A DNA stretch of 64,000 bases. Origin: Paenibacillus_L residui. Lineage in GTDB: Bacteria; Bacillota; Bacilli; Paenibacillales; NBRC-103111. Below the pieces are notes generated by a model. That model was not told where the DNA came from. It did no database searches and worked only from the letters and a program-made list of their open reading frames with translations. Each line of letters begins with the position of its first letter. Within the stretch, counting starts at the first letter, position 1. Shown in pieces: positions 1-9,214 of this stretch. Location: assembly GCF_042677205.1 (NCBI RefSeq), contig NZ_JBHTIU010000022.1, forward strand, positions 22,122-86,121, read 5' to 3'. A program made the translations under genes and the position numbers.

Positions 1-1
1 C

Positions 2-1897
2 TTATTCACCAGCATTCACAACGGATTCCTGCACTTTACCCGGTTCATAACGGACACGGATCTCTGCCGCCGAAGCCACCCCGCCGCTCCCCTCGGTCGC
101 TTCCAAGCGAAGATATCGGGTGCCCGGAGCGAAGAATTCGATCTTCTTCAGATAGTAATCACGATCCCATACTCCGGAAGCGACCTCGGCAAATTGGGCT
201 CCATCAGCGCTGGCAAGCACCCGGTAACCCGTAATGATGCCATCTGGCTTGAAATCCGCGCGAGTCTGGTAGTCCAGGCCGGTAACATCGTAAACTCCTC
301 CGAGGTCGAGAGTAATCGATTGCGGCAGAGGGTCTTTCGGAGCCCACTCTGAATGCCACATCGTCTTCAGATTCCCGTCTATCGCTTTGGAGGCTTCGTA
401 GCCTACATGCTCGCTGGTGGAGTAGGCCGTCATTTGACTATGCGGCACATAGGACGGCTGCGGCTCCGGCGGATCGGGAAGAGTATTCGAATTCCGAATG
501 ATCAGATCGGTGATGACCGCGGCATGATCGGAATAGAAGAGGCGATCCGTCCCATGCTCCGGCAGCCGCTGATCCCGGGTATGCGAGCCGAGGATCCTCA
601 TCTCCTGCCCGTAGGCCCATATGTAATCAATGCGTCCCGGAGCCATGCCATACCCGTGGTAAGGGCTCCAGGTGCTTCCGGGATAACGGGCCGCATCCGG
701 GTTCGCCCAGCGGTACGAGTCGATAAATCCGGCTTCCTCCATCAGCGAAGTGACCGGCCACTGCAGCACAAGCCCGGCATGGCCCGGCGCATCGGCAAAC
801 CTCTCGCTCCAGTCTGTACTGGACAGAGTGTTGAAGTCTCCGGCCAGCAGAATCGGCGAAGTATCGCCCTGCAGAAGAGTGGGAAGATTGACCGTAAGAA
901 TCTTGCGGATATGCTCTATCCGGCGGACCAAGTCCGTAGCCACAATCTCCGCATTGGTGTAAGTACGCGGAAGTCCGTACGTAATTTCGCCCACTGTGCG
1001 GTTCACATAATCCCAGGCCCAGCCCTCATGGTAGATCCAAGTATTGAATACGTTCACCTCTTGCCCGTCGGGAAGCTGTACCTTGATTCCGCCGAAATGG
1101 AAGCTGTTCATCAGTCCCGGATGCTTCATAACGGGATACTGCTTGACCACCGGAAAACGGCTGAAAATCCACAGGTTATCATTATCCGGCTGATGCACCG
1201 GCTCATTCGTTACCTGGACCGCCGTATATTGCTGATCTTCAGGCAATCCTTCATTTAGCCCCGCCAATATTTTCTCCCCGGACCGGTAGGTCTCTACAGT
1301 AAACAGAATGTCCGGATTCTCATGGCGCATCACATCAATGATCTGCTGAACGTTCTCTTCCCCGCCGGCGGACCGGCCTCCTCCCCACAAATTCCAAACC
1401 ATGGCGCGCACCGGAGTGCCCAACGGTCCCTCGGTGAATTCATGAGATACTTCTACGGTTAATTCCCCATGCGGAACATGGAAGTCGGTCGAAACAGCCT
1501 GCTGCCCATCCGGATAGACTACACGCCGGGCGAGAACATCCTCGTCTTGTCGAATCGTAAAGACAACTTCATTCCCCAGCACAGCGCCTCCATCGGTAGA
1601 AGCCTGGACAGTACAGAGCTGCCCTGCGGCATGATGCGGCAGATTGACCGGAGCCTTGCTCTGGGAGTTCAATACCGCCAAGGCTTCTGTTCTGCCGTTA
1701 CACACCAGCTCCAGCTTGAAGCGGGGATTGCGGGGAACCGAGTCGCCGTTTAGTTCGACGGAGAAATTGACGGTGTCCTTGCCCGGGGCTGCCCCTGCTG
1801 CCGCCAGCCCTATGGCAGAATCCGTCGCCAGCATGCTGATCATCAGGATGAACGCAAGAATGGGCATAATTATGAAATTCATTCTGTTCTTACACAT
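2..1897 (-). CDS. Secreted endonuclease/exonuclease/phosphatase-fold protein with C-terminal discoidin domain
   Basis: This is a predicted secreted hydrolase of the endonuclease/exonuclease/phosphatase (DNase I-like) superfamily, about 631 residues. I place the start at 1897 because an AGGAGGA ribosome site lies 7-8 bases upstream and a signal peptide follows directly; an upstream ATG at 1960 has no such site. Residues 1-35 form the signal peptide. The catalytic fold runs from about 160 to 470, with NLWGG near 169, GDFN near 353-356, RIDYIW near 422 and SDH near 456-458, which are the metal and catalytic motifs of the family. Residues about 487-620 look like an F5/8 type C (discoidin) carbohydrate-binding domain. 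The substrate could be nucleic acid, a phosphodiester lipid or a sugar phosphate, and the sequence does not decide. The stop codon is at the window edge. Confidence 0.85.
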   Translation of the reverse strand: MCKNRMNFIIMPILAFILMISMLATDSAIGLAAAGAAPGKDTVNFSVELNGDSVPRNPRFKLELVCNGRTEALAVLNSQSKAPVNLPHHAAGQLCTVQASTDGGAVLGNEVVFTIRQDEDVLARRVVYPDGQQAVSTDFHVPHGELTVEVSHEFTEGPLGTPVRAMVWNLWGGGRSAGGEENVQQIIDVMRHENPDILFTVETYRSGEKILAGLNEGLPEDQQYTAVQVTNEPVHQPDNDNLWIFSRFPVVKQYPVMKHPGLMNSFHFGGIKVQLPDGQEVNVFNTWIYHEGWAWDYVNRTVGEITYGLPRTYTNAEIVATDLVRRIEHIRKILTVNLPTLLQGDTSPILLAGDFNTLSSTDWSERFADAPGHAGLVLQWPVTSLMEEAGFIDSYRWANPDAARYPGSTWSPYHGYGMAPGRIDYIWAYGQEMRILGSHTRDQRLPEHGTDRLFYSDHAAVITDLIIRNSNTLPDPPEPQPSYVPHSQMTAYSTSEHVGYEASKAIDGNLKTMWHSEWAPKDPLPQSITLDLGGVYDVTGLDYQTRADFKPDGIITGYRVLASADGAQFAEVASGVWDRDYYLKKIEFFAPGTRYLRLEATEGSGGVASAAEIRVRYEPGKVQESVVNAGE

Positions 1898-2783
1898 TGT
1901 TCTTCCTCCTAATCCATGGATAGGTCCATTCCAATCAGTTCGGTCACCTATTCCCTCCACTATCCATCGAAGGCATGATGCTATATTTGCTCTCCTCTTT
2001 ATTTCTCTTTATCATTTCATCTTTGAGATTTCTTCTTTGAGATTTCTTCTTCGACTTTTGTTCCCTAAGAACTCCGCTCCCCCTTTCATGTTTCCACCAC
2101 TGTACCTTGCATCGCGTTTTTTTGTCCATCGGCAGCACGGACGCCGATATGCAATTCTTTACAATGCCCGTCATTCCTGGCATTTCGCATCTTTTTTGCG
2201 GAGCCCGCCGCTTCGATGTTTCTTTCCTCCGTTCCTCCTTGAGGCGGCGAGGGAGCATTAATATCGGAGGTGGATTTTCATCAGAGAACAGACTATGAAT
2301 TGCACATATTGATTCTCTGGACCAGTCTCTCCATCACATTACCTATCGCATCAGGCAAAATAGACAAAAAAATACCGGGAACCTGAATGGCCCCCGATTC
2401 AACAATCTTTGAGCATCTTCGAACGGCTGCGAAGAAGCGATCATATAATAATCCAATAATGCACGTTAATCAGCCCTTTTACTTATAAGCGGATTTTCTC
2501 TTAAAAATTGGAAGGAACGGCCAGAAAAAAAGCAGATTAAAGTGCACCAATCGCCAAAGTATGGACATACACCTCGAGTTGCGCGAAGCTCATTTTTGCC
2601 GACGGTTTTTCTCAGTTTCCCTGGTCTTTCTCGTTTTTTTTCGGTGCCCTTTGGTTTTTCCTTGTTTTTCCCAGTTTTTCTCAAATTACACCGGAATCCC
2701 TGATTTTCCCCGGTTTATCCCCGCTTTATTACTGGTTCTCCGCTAACCTCACCCGGCCGGAATCACGCCGTTAGCCTTCCGCA
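1898..2783. other. Intergenic region, pyrimidine-rich, no gene seen
   Basis: There is no convincing gene here. The stretch is C/T-rich on the plus strand. It holds two adjacent copies of a 14-15 base TTTGAGATTTCTTC unit near 2020-2052 and many GTTTTTC-like words at 2600-2700. Open frames in it encode low-complexity Lys/Arg-rich protein and lack ribosome sites. Confidence 0.5.
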
Positions 2784-3317
2784 CTACTCTATGAAATCTT
2801 CCACTTCATCAAGTTTATAAGTGTATACCTTCTTCTCATCCACATGATAGATGGTCAATAAGCGGCTGCTTTCATCGTAATTTAGTATCCGACACGGAAT
2901 CCGTCCTCTCGCTTCGCTGTTCCGGTTGACTACCAGCCAAATTAGCCGGCCGCTGGCCATCCAACCGCGAATCCGTTCCTTATTCCGGTCCTCCTCATGA
3001 TGCTGTTTAGATGCCTCGGCATTCTCCGCTCCTTCAGAGATGCCGTCGGGACGGTCCGGGATAATCTCCACATCTCTTACGCCCGCATGACGAAAGAGAA
3101 CATGGAGATAATCTATCGCCTGCTGTTCATCCATGTTCTCGATCGATACATGAATGTTAAATTTATGAAACTTTCCGTTCGAACCACTGCTCTTTGTCAT
3201 CTGATCCCGTGATGCCTGCCCTTCTCTGGATGAATTAATAATATTTGCGGTATAGCTCTTGCTTGGCCATTCCACGGGAATTCTCCCCTTTCCGTTGCCA
3301 GCCTCATTAACCCCCAT
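2784..3317 (-). CDS. Hypothetical protein, about 177 aa
   Basis: I do not recognise this family. The start at 3317 is chosen because AAGGAAA lies 6 bases before the ATG; an upstream in-frame ATG at 3389 lacks this. The middle (about residues 50-80) is mixed alpha/beta in character. It is followed by a charged linker rich in Glu, Lys and His. The C-terminal 60 residues resemble a small beta domain: hydrophobic strands around GRLIWLVVN, GRIPCRILNYD and LLTIYHVDEKKVYTYKL. No membrane segment or signal peptide is visible, so it is probably cytoplasmic. It stands alone between two long non-coding stretches. Confidence 0.55.
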   Translation of the reverse strand: MGVNEAGNGKGRIPVEWPSKSYTANIINSSREGQASRDQMTKSSGSNGKFHKFNIHVSIENMDEQQAIDYLHVLFRHAGVRDVEIIPDRPDGISEGAENAEASKQHHEEDRNKERIRGWMASGRLIWLVVNRNSEARGRIPCRILNYDESSRLLTIYHVDEKKVYTYKLDEVEDFIE

Positions 3318-3797
3318 TGTTTTCCTTATTGGGGAATTTTCCCCTCTATACACAAGATCAAAGCAAACCGGATTTGTCCGCAATAGCATCCGTCCGCCTG
3401 CTCTCAGCTTAGTAGTCCCATAGACTCAATAATACCCTTAAGGCCTATTATCCATCTTCTTCCCTACTTTAGCAAGACAACATTTTCCTGTCCTTCTTTG
3501 TCGAAAAAGGTCGATTTATAATCAATTATCAAAAAAATTCAAACTCTAACTGACCAAAATAAGTGATAAAATAACATTTTTTTTGCTTTCATTACAAAAG
3601 TCCTAGAAATAAATAGTTCTCAATGACTGTCACATTCTGGTATATTTTCCCCGATAATAGAATCTAGTGTTCATTCATAAATCCTAGGTATAGAAAGGAC
3701 AACGGTCTATGGCAATGGAAAGGGCATAGGACAACGGACCTGCGCCCGGTTTTTTTTGCAAATTGGAAAACATATCAGTGGAGGGTTTAACCAGAAA
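3318..3797. other. AT-rich intergenic region
   Basis: No gene is seen. The region is AT-rich and separates the divergent hypothetical protein and the DUF2167 gene, so it should hold promoters for both. A GATAAT box at 3653-3658 is a possible -10 for the rightward gene, but I found no good -35 partner. Confidence 0.4.
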
Positions 3798-4772
3798 ATG
3801 AAGATCATTCGAAGCACACGTATTTTTTTACACCTTATTATGCTTACCTTGGTAACGACATTATGGCCGGCTGCCGCATTCGCCGAGACAAGCAGTAATG
3901 ATATCGCGGCAAAGCTTTCAGCTCTGAATTGGGTGGAAGGCAGCGGGCAAACAATAGAAATGGGCGATGGCCTCGCCGAACTGAAATTGAACGAAGGTTT
4001 CCTGTTTTTGAACAGCACCGATGCCAGAAGCTATCAGACAATCACCGGCGGCATGCCGTCCAACAAAGAGATCGGGGTTGTCTTCCCGGAAGATGAGAAT
4101 CAGCTATGGGCAGTGTACTTCGAGTATGAAGAAACCGGCCATATCAGTGAGAAGGAAAAAGACAAGATCGACGCTAAAAAGCTTCTAAAAAGCTATCAAG
4201 ATGGCACAGAAGAGAGCAACAAGTCATTATCCGAAGAAAACCGCTTATATGTAGATGGCTGGGATACTCCCCCCTTCTATGACGAGAAAACGCACAACCT
4301 ATCGTGGTCCTTGCTGGCGCGCGACGGCATGGGGAATAAGCTGATCAACTACAATTCCCGTATCCTGACTCGCGTAGGCGTAGTTTCCGTCATCCTCGTA
4401 TCGGATCCCGACAATTTGGAAGCCGATCGCAAAGTGATGGAAGAGCAGGTGCTTTCCGCATTCTCGCTGAAGGAAGGACACCGATATGACGACTTCGATC
4501 CAAGTACGGACAAAAAAGCAGAGTACGGATTGAGCGGACTCATTCTTGGAGGGGCCGGAGTTATGGCTGCCAAGAAATTAGGTCTGCTGTCAGCCCTGCT
4601 GCTGTTCCTGAAAAAATTCTGGATTGTCGTTATCGCAGGAATCGGCGCACTCTGGGGACTGTTCAAGAGATTCCTGGGCAAGAAGGAGACAGCGGAAGAA
4701 GCAGGAGGTTCATCTTCTGCAGATGCTTCCCTCGACCCTAATTCCGATCAGCGCGAAGATCGGCCATTATAA
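3798..4772 (+). CDS. DUF2167 family membrane-anchored protein
   Basis: The protein belongs to the DUF2167 family, whose biochemical role is unknown. The start at 3798 follows a GGAGGG site about 12 bases upstream and opens directly into a signal peptide ending near AAAFAE (about residue 30); an in-frame ATG at 3756 is less likely. The extracytoplasmic part carries the family pattern around GWDTPPFYDEKTHNLSWSL. Residues about 245-290 contain one or two hydrophobic segments that anchor the C-terminus, followed by a short charged tail. The family is usually described as uncharacterised membrane-anchored proteins. The gene is monocistronic and followed by a terminator hairpin at 4782-4817. Confidence 0.8.
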   Translation: MKIIRSTRIFLHLIMLTLVTTLWPAAAFAETSSNDIAAKLSALNWVEGSGQTIEMGDGLAELKLNEGFLFLNSTDARSYQTITGGMPSNKEIGVVFPEDENQLWAVYFEYEETGHISEKEKDKIDAKKLLKSYQDGTEESNKSLSEENRLYVDGWDTPPFYDEKTHNLSWSLLARDGMGNKLINYNSRILTRVGVVSVILVSDPDNLEADRKVMEEQVLSAFSLKEGHRYDDFDPSTDKKAEYGLSGLILGGAGVMAAKKLGLLSALLLFLKKFWIVVIAGIGALWGLFKRFLGKKETAEEAGGSSSADASLDPNSDQREDRPL

Positions 4773-4781
4773 GGTAAGACA

Positions 4782-4817
4782 GGGGGTCCCGGCTAAGGGA
4801 TCCCCTTATTGTTTCTT
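4782..4817 (+). terminator. Intrinsic terminator after the DUF2167 gene
   Basis: GGGGGTCCC at 4782-4790 pairs with GGGATCCCC at 4797-4805 (one mismatch), with a six-base loop, followed by a T-rich run to 4817. Confidence 0.7.
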
Positions 4818-4864
4818 GCTAATAAAGCATCGGCCTCCATTGTCCCCGCCGGAAAGCCCGGCGC

Positions 4865-6055
4865 CTACCAGTAAAGCTTCCAATCCTTAAGCACGCGTAC
4901 GAGTGCCTCGAAATAATAGTAATCCCCCCAGATGCAGCACTCATCCACCCCGTTGTTTAACGGTTTGCCGTAAACGGCATGGAGGAGGATTCCGTTCGAA
5001 TGGGGAGTGCTCTCCGTCGTGTAGCGCTCTGTCAGCGATTTTAAAATATGAAGAGAAGCATTCTCATACAGGCGCCTGTTCTCGTTAATAACGGGAAGAT
5101 GTCCGGCAAGCTCCAGCATCCCGCATATGGCTATGGCCGCAGCCGAGCTGTCCCTCTCCTCTTCTCCCTCGGTAAAAATCAGATCCCAATAGCAAACGTA
5201 ATCTTCCGGAAGCCGGTTCAGGAAATAATGAGTCACTTTCTGCCCTAGATCGATGAGCGACGTATCCCCCGTATAACGGTAGCTCAGAGGAAAGCCGTAG
5301 ACCGCCCAGGCCTGCCCTCGTGACCAGCACGAATCGTCGGAGTAGCCCTGCGCCGTTCTGCCGTATTTCGGCTCGCCCGTATCGACGTCCATATAGAAAG
5401 TATGATAGCTGGAGGAATCGTTCCGGATCAAATACCGGGCCGACTGCCGGACATGCCTCTCAGCCGCGCGATGATAAGCCGGACGCCCCGTTTCTTCGGA
5501 AGCCCAATAGAGCAGCGGCAGGTTCATGCAGCAATCGATAATCATCCGCCCGCGCTGCTGCGGATTATTCAGATTTCCCCATGCTTGAATGATACCGGCG
5601 GTTTCGAAATAACGCTCCATCAGCAGATCCGCCGCTTTAAGCGCGGTTTCCTTGGCCTGCCCGTTGCCTGTAAGCTTATAGGCGGCAACACAGGACAGCG
5701 AATAAATAAACCCCAGATCGTGGGTTTCGGTGCCGATCCTTTCATCGACCCGTCTGCGATACGTTTCCAGTTGGATTTCCGCTGTTCTGCGGTATTTGTC
5801 GTCCCCTGTCACCTCATAGGCAAGCCACAGCATACCCGTCCAGAATCCGGGAGTCCACTCGATATTTTCCCACGGCTCGTAGACGTTTCCCTTGCTGGCC
5901 GGGGACGGAAACCTGTCCGTAAACACGTCCAGATTGCGGTCTATTTGCGCAAGAACATAGTGGATCGCCCTTTCGACTGATGCCTGAGTCCATACGGGAG
6001 GCTCCGCATATTTGCTTCTGTCCAAAATCCCTTCATCCGCCACATGAGTTGTCAA
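4865..6055 (-). CDS. Unsaturated glucuronyl hydrolase, glycoside hydrolase family 88
   Basis: GH88 enzymes hydrate and release the unsaturated uronic acid that polysaccharide lyases leave on the non-reducing end of oligosaccharides. The (alpha/alpha)6-barrel pattern is clear along the whole protein. Counting from the ATG at 6073, Asp119 (THDLGF) and Asp180 (IIDCC) have the 61-residue spacing of the two catalytic aspartates in the family type enzyme. I prefer the TTG at 6055, nine bases after GGAGGGG, over the ATG at 6073, whose own first codons form that ribosome site. There is no signal peptide, so it acts in the cytoplasm on imported oligosaccharides. It is the last gene of the utilisation operon, directly behind the GH29 genes. 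Confidence 0.92.
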   Translation of the reverse strand: MTTHVADEGILDRSKYAEPPVWTQASVERAIHYVLAQIDRNLDVFTDRFPSPASKGNVYEPWENIEWTPGFWTGMLWLAYEVTGDDKYRRTAEIQLETYRRRVDERIGTETHDLGFIYSLSCVAAYKLTGNGQAKETALKAADLLMERYFETAGIIQAWGNLNNPQQRGRMIIDCCMNLPLLYWASEETGRPAYHRAAERHVRQSARYLIRNDSSSYHTFYMDVDTGEPKYGRTAQGYSDDSCWSRGQAWAVYGFPLSYRYTGDTSLIDLGQKVTHYFLNRLPEDYVCYWDLIFTEGEEERDSSAAAIAICGMLELAGHLPVINENRRLYENASLHILKSLTERYTTESTPHSNGILLHAVYGKPLNNGVDECCIWGDYYYFEALVRVLKDWKLYW

Positions 6056-6076
6056 TGTCCTAATCCCCTCCATTAT

Positions 6077-7333
6077 TTATGCCATAGAAACTTCCGCGAC
6101 CCTTACGACATAATTGACTCCATAGGGATAACCGGTAGCATAGAAACGGAGCGTTCCGGCTTCCTCGTCTTGGGTGAATGACAGTTCTTCCCCGTTGTCC
6201 AGCCAACGAATGGACGCGACTTTCCGCTTCAGGCCTGTGAATGTTTTCTCCCCGGCCCCGCCCCCGTTAACGGTTACATTTGCGTGGCCGCTGATTTTAA
6301 GATGGTAAATGAACAGGTAGAGCTTCCCGTCGGGGGTCTCCAATACGAAATGATCGCCTTCCCCCTGTACATCGCTGGGCTTGCCTTCATAAATCGGCTT
6401 GCCGAATACGTTCAGCCAGTCTCCGATCATCTCGAGCATCGCTTGTTGAATCGGAAGAATGGCCCCCTCGGCGGTCGGGCCGACATTGAGTAAATAATTC
6501 GCTCCCACTTTGCGGCATGCGCACAGGTTCTCGATAAGTGCCGGCACCGACTTGTACATGAAATCGGCTCGGCCGATTCCCCAATGATCGTTGATCGTCT
6601 CGCACATTTCGGCAGCCACATACTTGCTCATTCCTCTGCGGTCCATCGGCTTCGGGCGCCCCTGCTCATAGGTGACGCTGTCGATCTCGGGATGCCCTAC
6701 CTCGCCCCTATGCTCCAGTCCCGTGTTGTTGATGATCATCGCTTCCGGCTGCAGCCTGCGAATCATTCCGTACAGCCGGTCCAGCTTCCAGTCCGCATCG
6801 GGTCTGTCCCAATTCCCGTCAAACCAGAGGCCGCCTATGGGCCCGTAATGGGTACACAGAACTTCCACCGACCGGTACAGATAATCCAAATAAGCGTCAA
6901 AATCGGACTTATAGCTCTCCTGATGCCAATCGAGCGTCGTATGGTAGAAGACCGGCAGCAGCCCCTCTTCCCGGCAGGCGTGGACGAATTCGGCAATCAG
7001 ATCGCGCTTGGCGGCGCTGTGGGGAGCATCATACTCGCTCACCCCCCGGGTATCATACAGAGAGAAGCCGTCGTGATGCCGGGTCGTGATCGTAATATAA
7101 TTCATCCCGGCCCTTTTGGCCGTTCGTGCAATCTTCCGCGCATCAAATTCGGAGGCAGTAAAGCTCTCCTTCAGTTTCGCATATTCCGCTCCGGGAATGC
7201 CGCCGATCTTTTGAATCCATTCGCCCTGCCCGAGCTGGGAATACAATCCCCAGTGAATGAACATGCCGAAGCCCAGCTTCTCGAATCGCTCCACTCTCGG
7301 CTCCGGTACCGCTTTCTCGCCCATTCCATCCAT
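6077..7333 (-). CDS. Alpha-L-fucosidase, glycoside hydrolase family 29
   Basis: A 418-residue GH29 enzyme predicted to remove alpha-linked L-fucose. The N-terminal FGMFIHWGLYS signature, HHDGF at 86-90 and GGLWFDGNW, with Asp172 as the expected nucleophile, are all present in a TIM-barrel context. The acid/base residue is variable in the family and cannot be assigned by eye. A short beta domain follows the barrel. No signal peptide is visible, so it is cytoplasmic. The start at 7333 has AAAGGAATGAG upstream; an in-frame ATG three codons on is an alternative. It lies 21 bases before the GH88 gene and is the shorter of two GH29 paralogues in the operon. Confidence 0.92.
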   Translation of the reverse strand: MDGMGEKAVPEPRVERFEKLGFGMFIHWGLYSQLGQGEWIQKIGGIPGAEYAKLKESFTASEFDARKIARTAKRAGMNYITITTRHHDGFSLYDTRGVSEYDAPHSAAKRDLIAEFVHACREEGLLPVFYHTTLDWHQESYKSDFDAYLDYLYRSVEVLCTHYGPIGGLWFDGNWDRPDADWKLDRLYGMIRRLQPEAMIINNTGLEHRGEVGHPEIDSVTYEQGRPKPMDRRGMSKYVAAEMCETINDHWGIGRADFMYKSVPALIENLCACRKVGANYLLNVGPTAEGAILPIQQAMLEMIGDWLNVFGKPIYEGKPSDVQGEGDHFVLETPDGKLYLFIYHLKISGHANVTVNGGGAGEKTFTGLKRKVASIRWLDNGEELSFTQDEEAGTLRFYATGYPYGVNYVVRVAEVSMA

Positions 7334-7447
7334 TCAAGCTCATTCCTTTCCTTGGATTTCCCCCTATTCTAGCATAAGCATCCGTACAAGCCATTGATGA
7401 TTCCCTGCGGATAAAAAGATACCCGGATTTAACCCGTTTAAATCCCC

Positions 7448-9175
7448 TTATATCCGAACAAGCATGACCGAGCGCAGCTTCACCGGATCCGCCTGCCATA
7501 TCTCGGTGAATTTCGAATGGCGCTCTTTGATCAAGGCCGATTTCAGCGTTAACGAATAGTGGCCCGGCCGAGGAATCTCCACTTCACCCATTATGGAATG
7601 GACCTCCGAATAAGGGTGCTGGCAAGCCGGAGAATCCGTGATGATCCGGTCCTCCTTCGGAATGCCGACGAACGGCCGATCGTTCATGACAAGCTCCACT
7701 CCAGCCTTGAATCCTTCCTCCAGCACGGCATCTGTCCGCCTGAAGCTGACCAGCGACAACCGATAGGTTCCCGGCTGCGGAACCATAACGCTCCATTCAG
7801 CATTCCTCACCGGACCACCGCCTTCGAAACCTGCTATTACATACCCTTCCGTCAGGCGGCCGGACGGGATATCCATTTTGAGACTTCCGGAAGGCAGTAC
7901 CGTAAATCCGCTGTCGATGTCGTTCTCTCCCTCCAGCTCAAGAACGACAACGGAAACATACGAATCCGGCGCTTGCGCGGGAAGGCCGATCGCAAGCGTA
8001 TGAAGCTGCAGGCCATCGTCGAAGGTCTGCTCCGTCTCCAAGGCCCGCTTCCCGGGGTCGGCCAGCAGATACGCATGGCTCACCCGGTTGCGCACGCCTC
8101 TTAGCACGAGCTTGCCTGTCTTCGGCCACTTGTCATTGTGGATGTGCAGATACAGCTTCCCAGGCTTGGCCGTAATCGCTCCCCAATCGAATTCATACGG
8201 AAACGGACTGGCCGATGCCGCATAGATCGCCTCCGCATTCCGGCCGGTCCATTCTCCCAGCTCCTTCAGCCGCTCCACCGACTCTCCGGGAATCGTCCCC
8301 TCCGGAGACGGCCCCACGTTGAGAAGCAGGTTGCCTCCCTTGCTAACGATATGGACCAACTTGCGAACAAGCGACTCCGTCGTCTTCCACACCTGGTCCT
8401 TCGGGCTGAACCCCCAGGTCCGGTTCAGAGTCATCGGCGTTTCCCACGGCCGCTCATCCTCGCCATACATCGGAGTCTCATTATCTCCCTTGGACTGGTA
8501 ATCGCCCATTCCCTTGAAATGGCTCACCCGGCTGTTAACCAGACATTCCGGCTGCAGGCTGCGCACATGAGCGACCATGTCTTCGCTGTCCTCCTTGGAC
8601 AAACCGCCCGCCGTATCGAACCAGAGGAGTCCGACGGGTCCATACTGCGTCAGCAGCTCCCGGATTTGCGGCTTCGCCAGACTGTTCCAATATATGGGGA
8701 AATCCTTCTCTTCCATCCGGTAATCCCAAGTATTGTTCGCCGCGTTATGCACCGAATGCGGATGATGCCAATCGATGACATGCGAGTAGTAGAAGCACAA
8801 CCGAATGCCTTCCTCAAGGCAAGCCTCGGCCAGCTCTTTCATCGGATCCCGCTTGAACGGAGTGGCATCGACGATATTGAACGGCTCGACAGAGGAAGAA
8901 TACATTGCAAAACCGTCGTGATGCTTGGCCGTTATGACGATATACTTCATTCCCGCTTCCTTGGCGATCCGCACCCATTCCCGTGCATCAAACCGTACCG
9001 GGTTGAACTGCCCGGCAAGCTTCTCGTACTCTTTCACGGGTATTTTCTCGCTGTACATCTGCCACTCGCCTTGTCCGGGGATGGCGTATAACCCCCAATG
9101 AACGAACATTCCGAATTTCGCTTCCGTCCACCACTTCATACGCTGTGCTTGCTTAACCTCCGTTGAGTTCGACAA
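7448..9175 (-). CDS. Alpha-L-fucosidase, glycoside hydrolase family 29, long form
   Basis: A second GH29 enzyme, 575 residues. It has FGMFVHWGLYA, HHDGF at 85-89 and GLLWFDTAGG, with Asp187 as the likely nucleophile. Beyond the barrel (about residue 340) lies an extra 230-residue beta-rich region, longer than in the neighbouring paralogue, that may bind carbohydrate. It starts with TTG at 9175, five bases after GGAGGCCA. No signal peptide is seen. Having two different GH29 enzymes together suggests a substrate with fucose in more than one linkage, which is an inference. Confidence 0.92.
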   Translation of the reverse strand: MSNSTEVKQAQRMKWWTEAKFGMFVHWGLYAIPGQGEWQMYSEKIPVKEYEKLAGQFNPVRFDAREWVRIAKEAGMKYIVITAKHHDGFAMYSSSVEPFNIVDATPFKRDPMKELAEACLEEGIRLCFYYSHVIDWHHPHSVHNAANNTWDYRMEEKDFPIYWNSLAKPQIRELLTQYGPVGLLWFDTAGGLSKEDSEDMVAHVRSLQPECLVNSRVSHFKGMGDYQSKGDNETPMYGEDERPWETPMTLNRTWGFSPKDQVWKTTESLVRKLVHIVSKGGNLLLNVGPSPEGTIPGESVERLKELGEWTGRNAEAIYAASASPFPYEFDWGAITAKPGKLYLHIHNDKWPKTGKLVLRGVRNRVSHAYLLADPGKRALETEQTFDDGLQLHTLAIGLPAQAPDSYVSVVVLELEGENDIDSGFTVLPSGSLKMDIPSGRLTEGYVIAGFEGGGPVRNAEWSVMVPQPGTYRLSLVSFRRTDAVLEEGFKAGVELVMNDRPFVGIPKEDRIITDSPACQHPYSEVHSIMGEVEIPRPGHYSLTLKSALIKERHSKFTEIWQADPVKLRSVMLVRI

Positions 9176-9214
9176 TGGCCTCCGTCCTTTCTCCCTTAAC
9201 TATCTTTCGGGTAA

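Noticed and set aside
353..1258. 301-codon plus-strand open frame opposite the nuclease-fold gene
   Set aside because: Antisense shadow with atypical Arg/His-rich composition.
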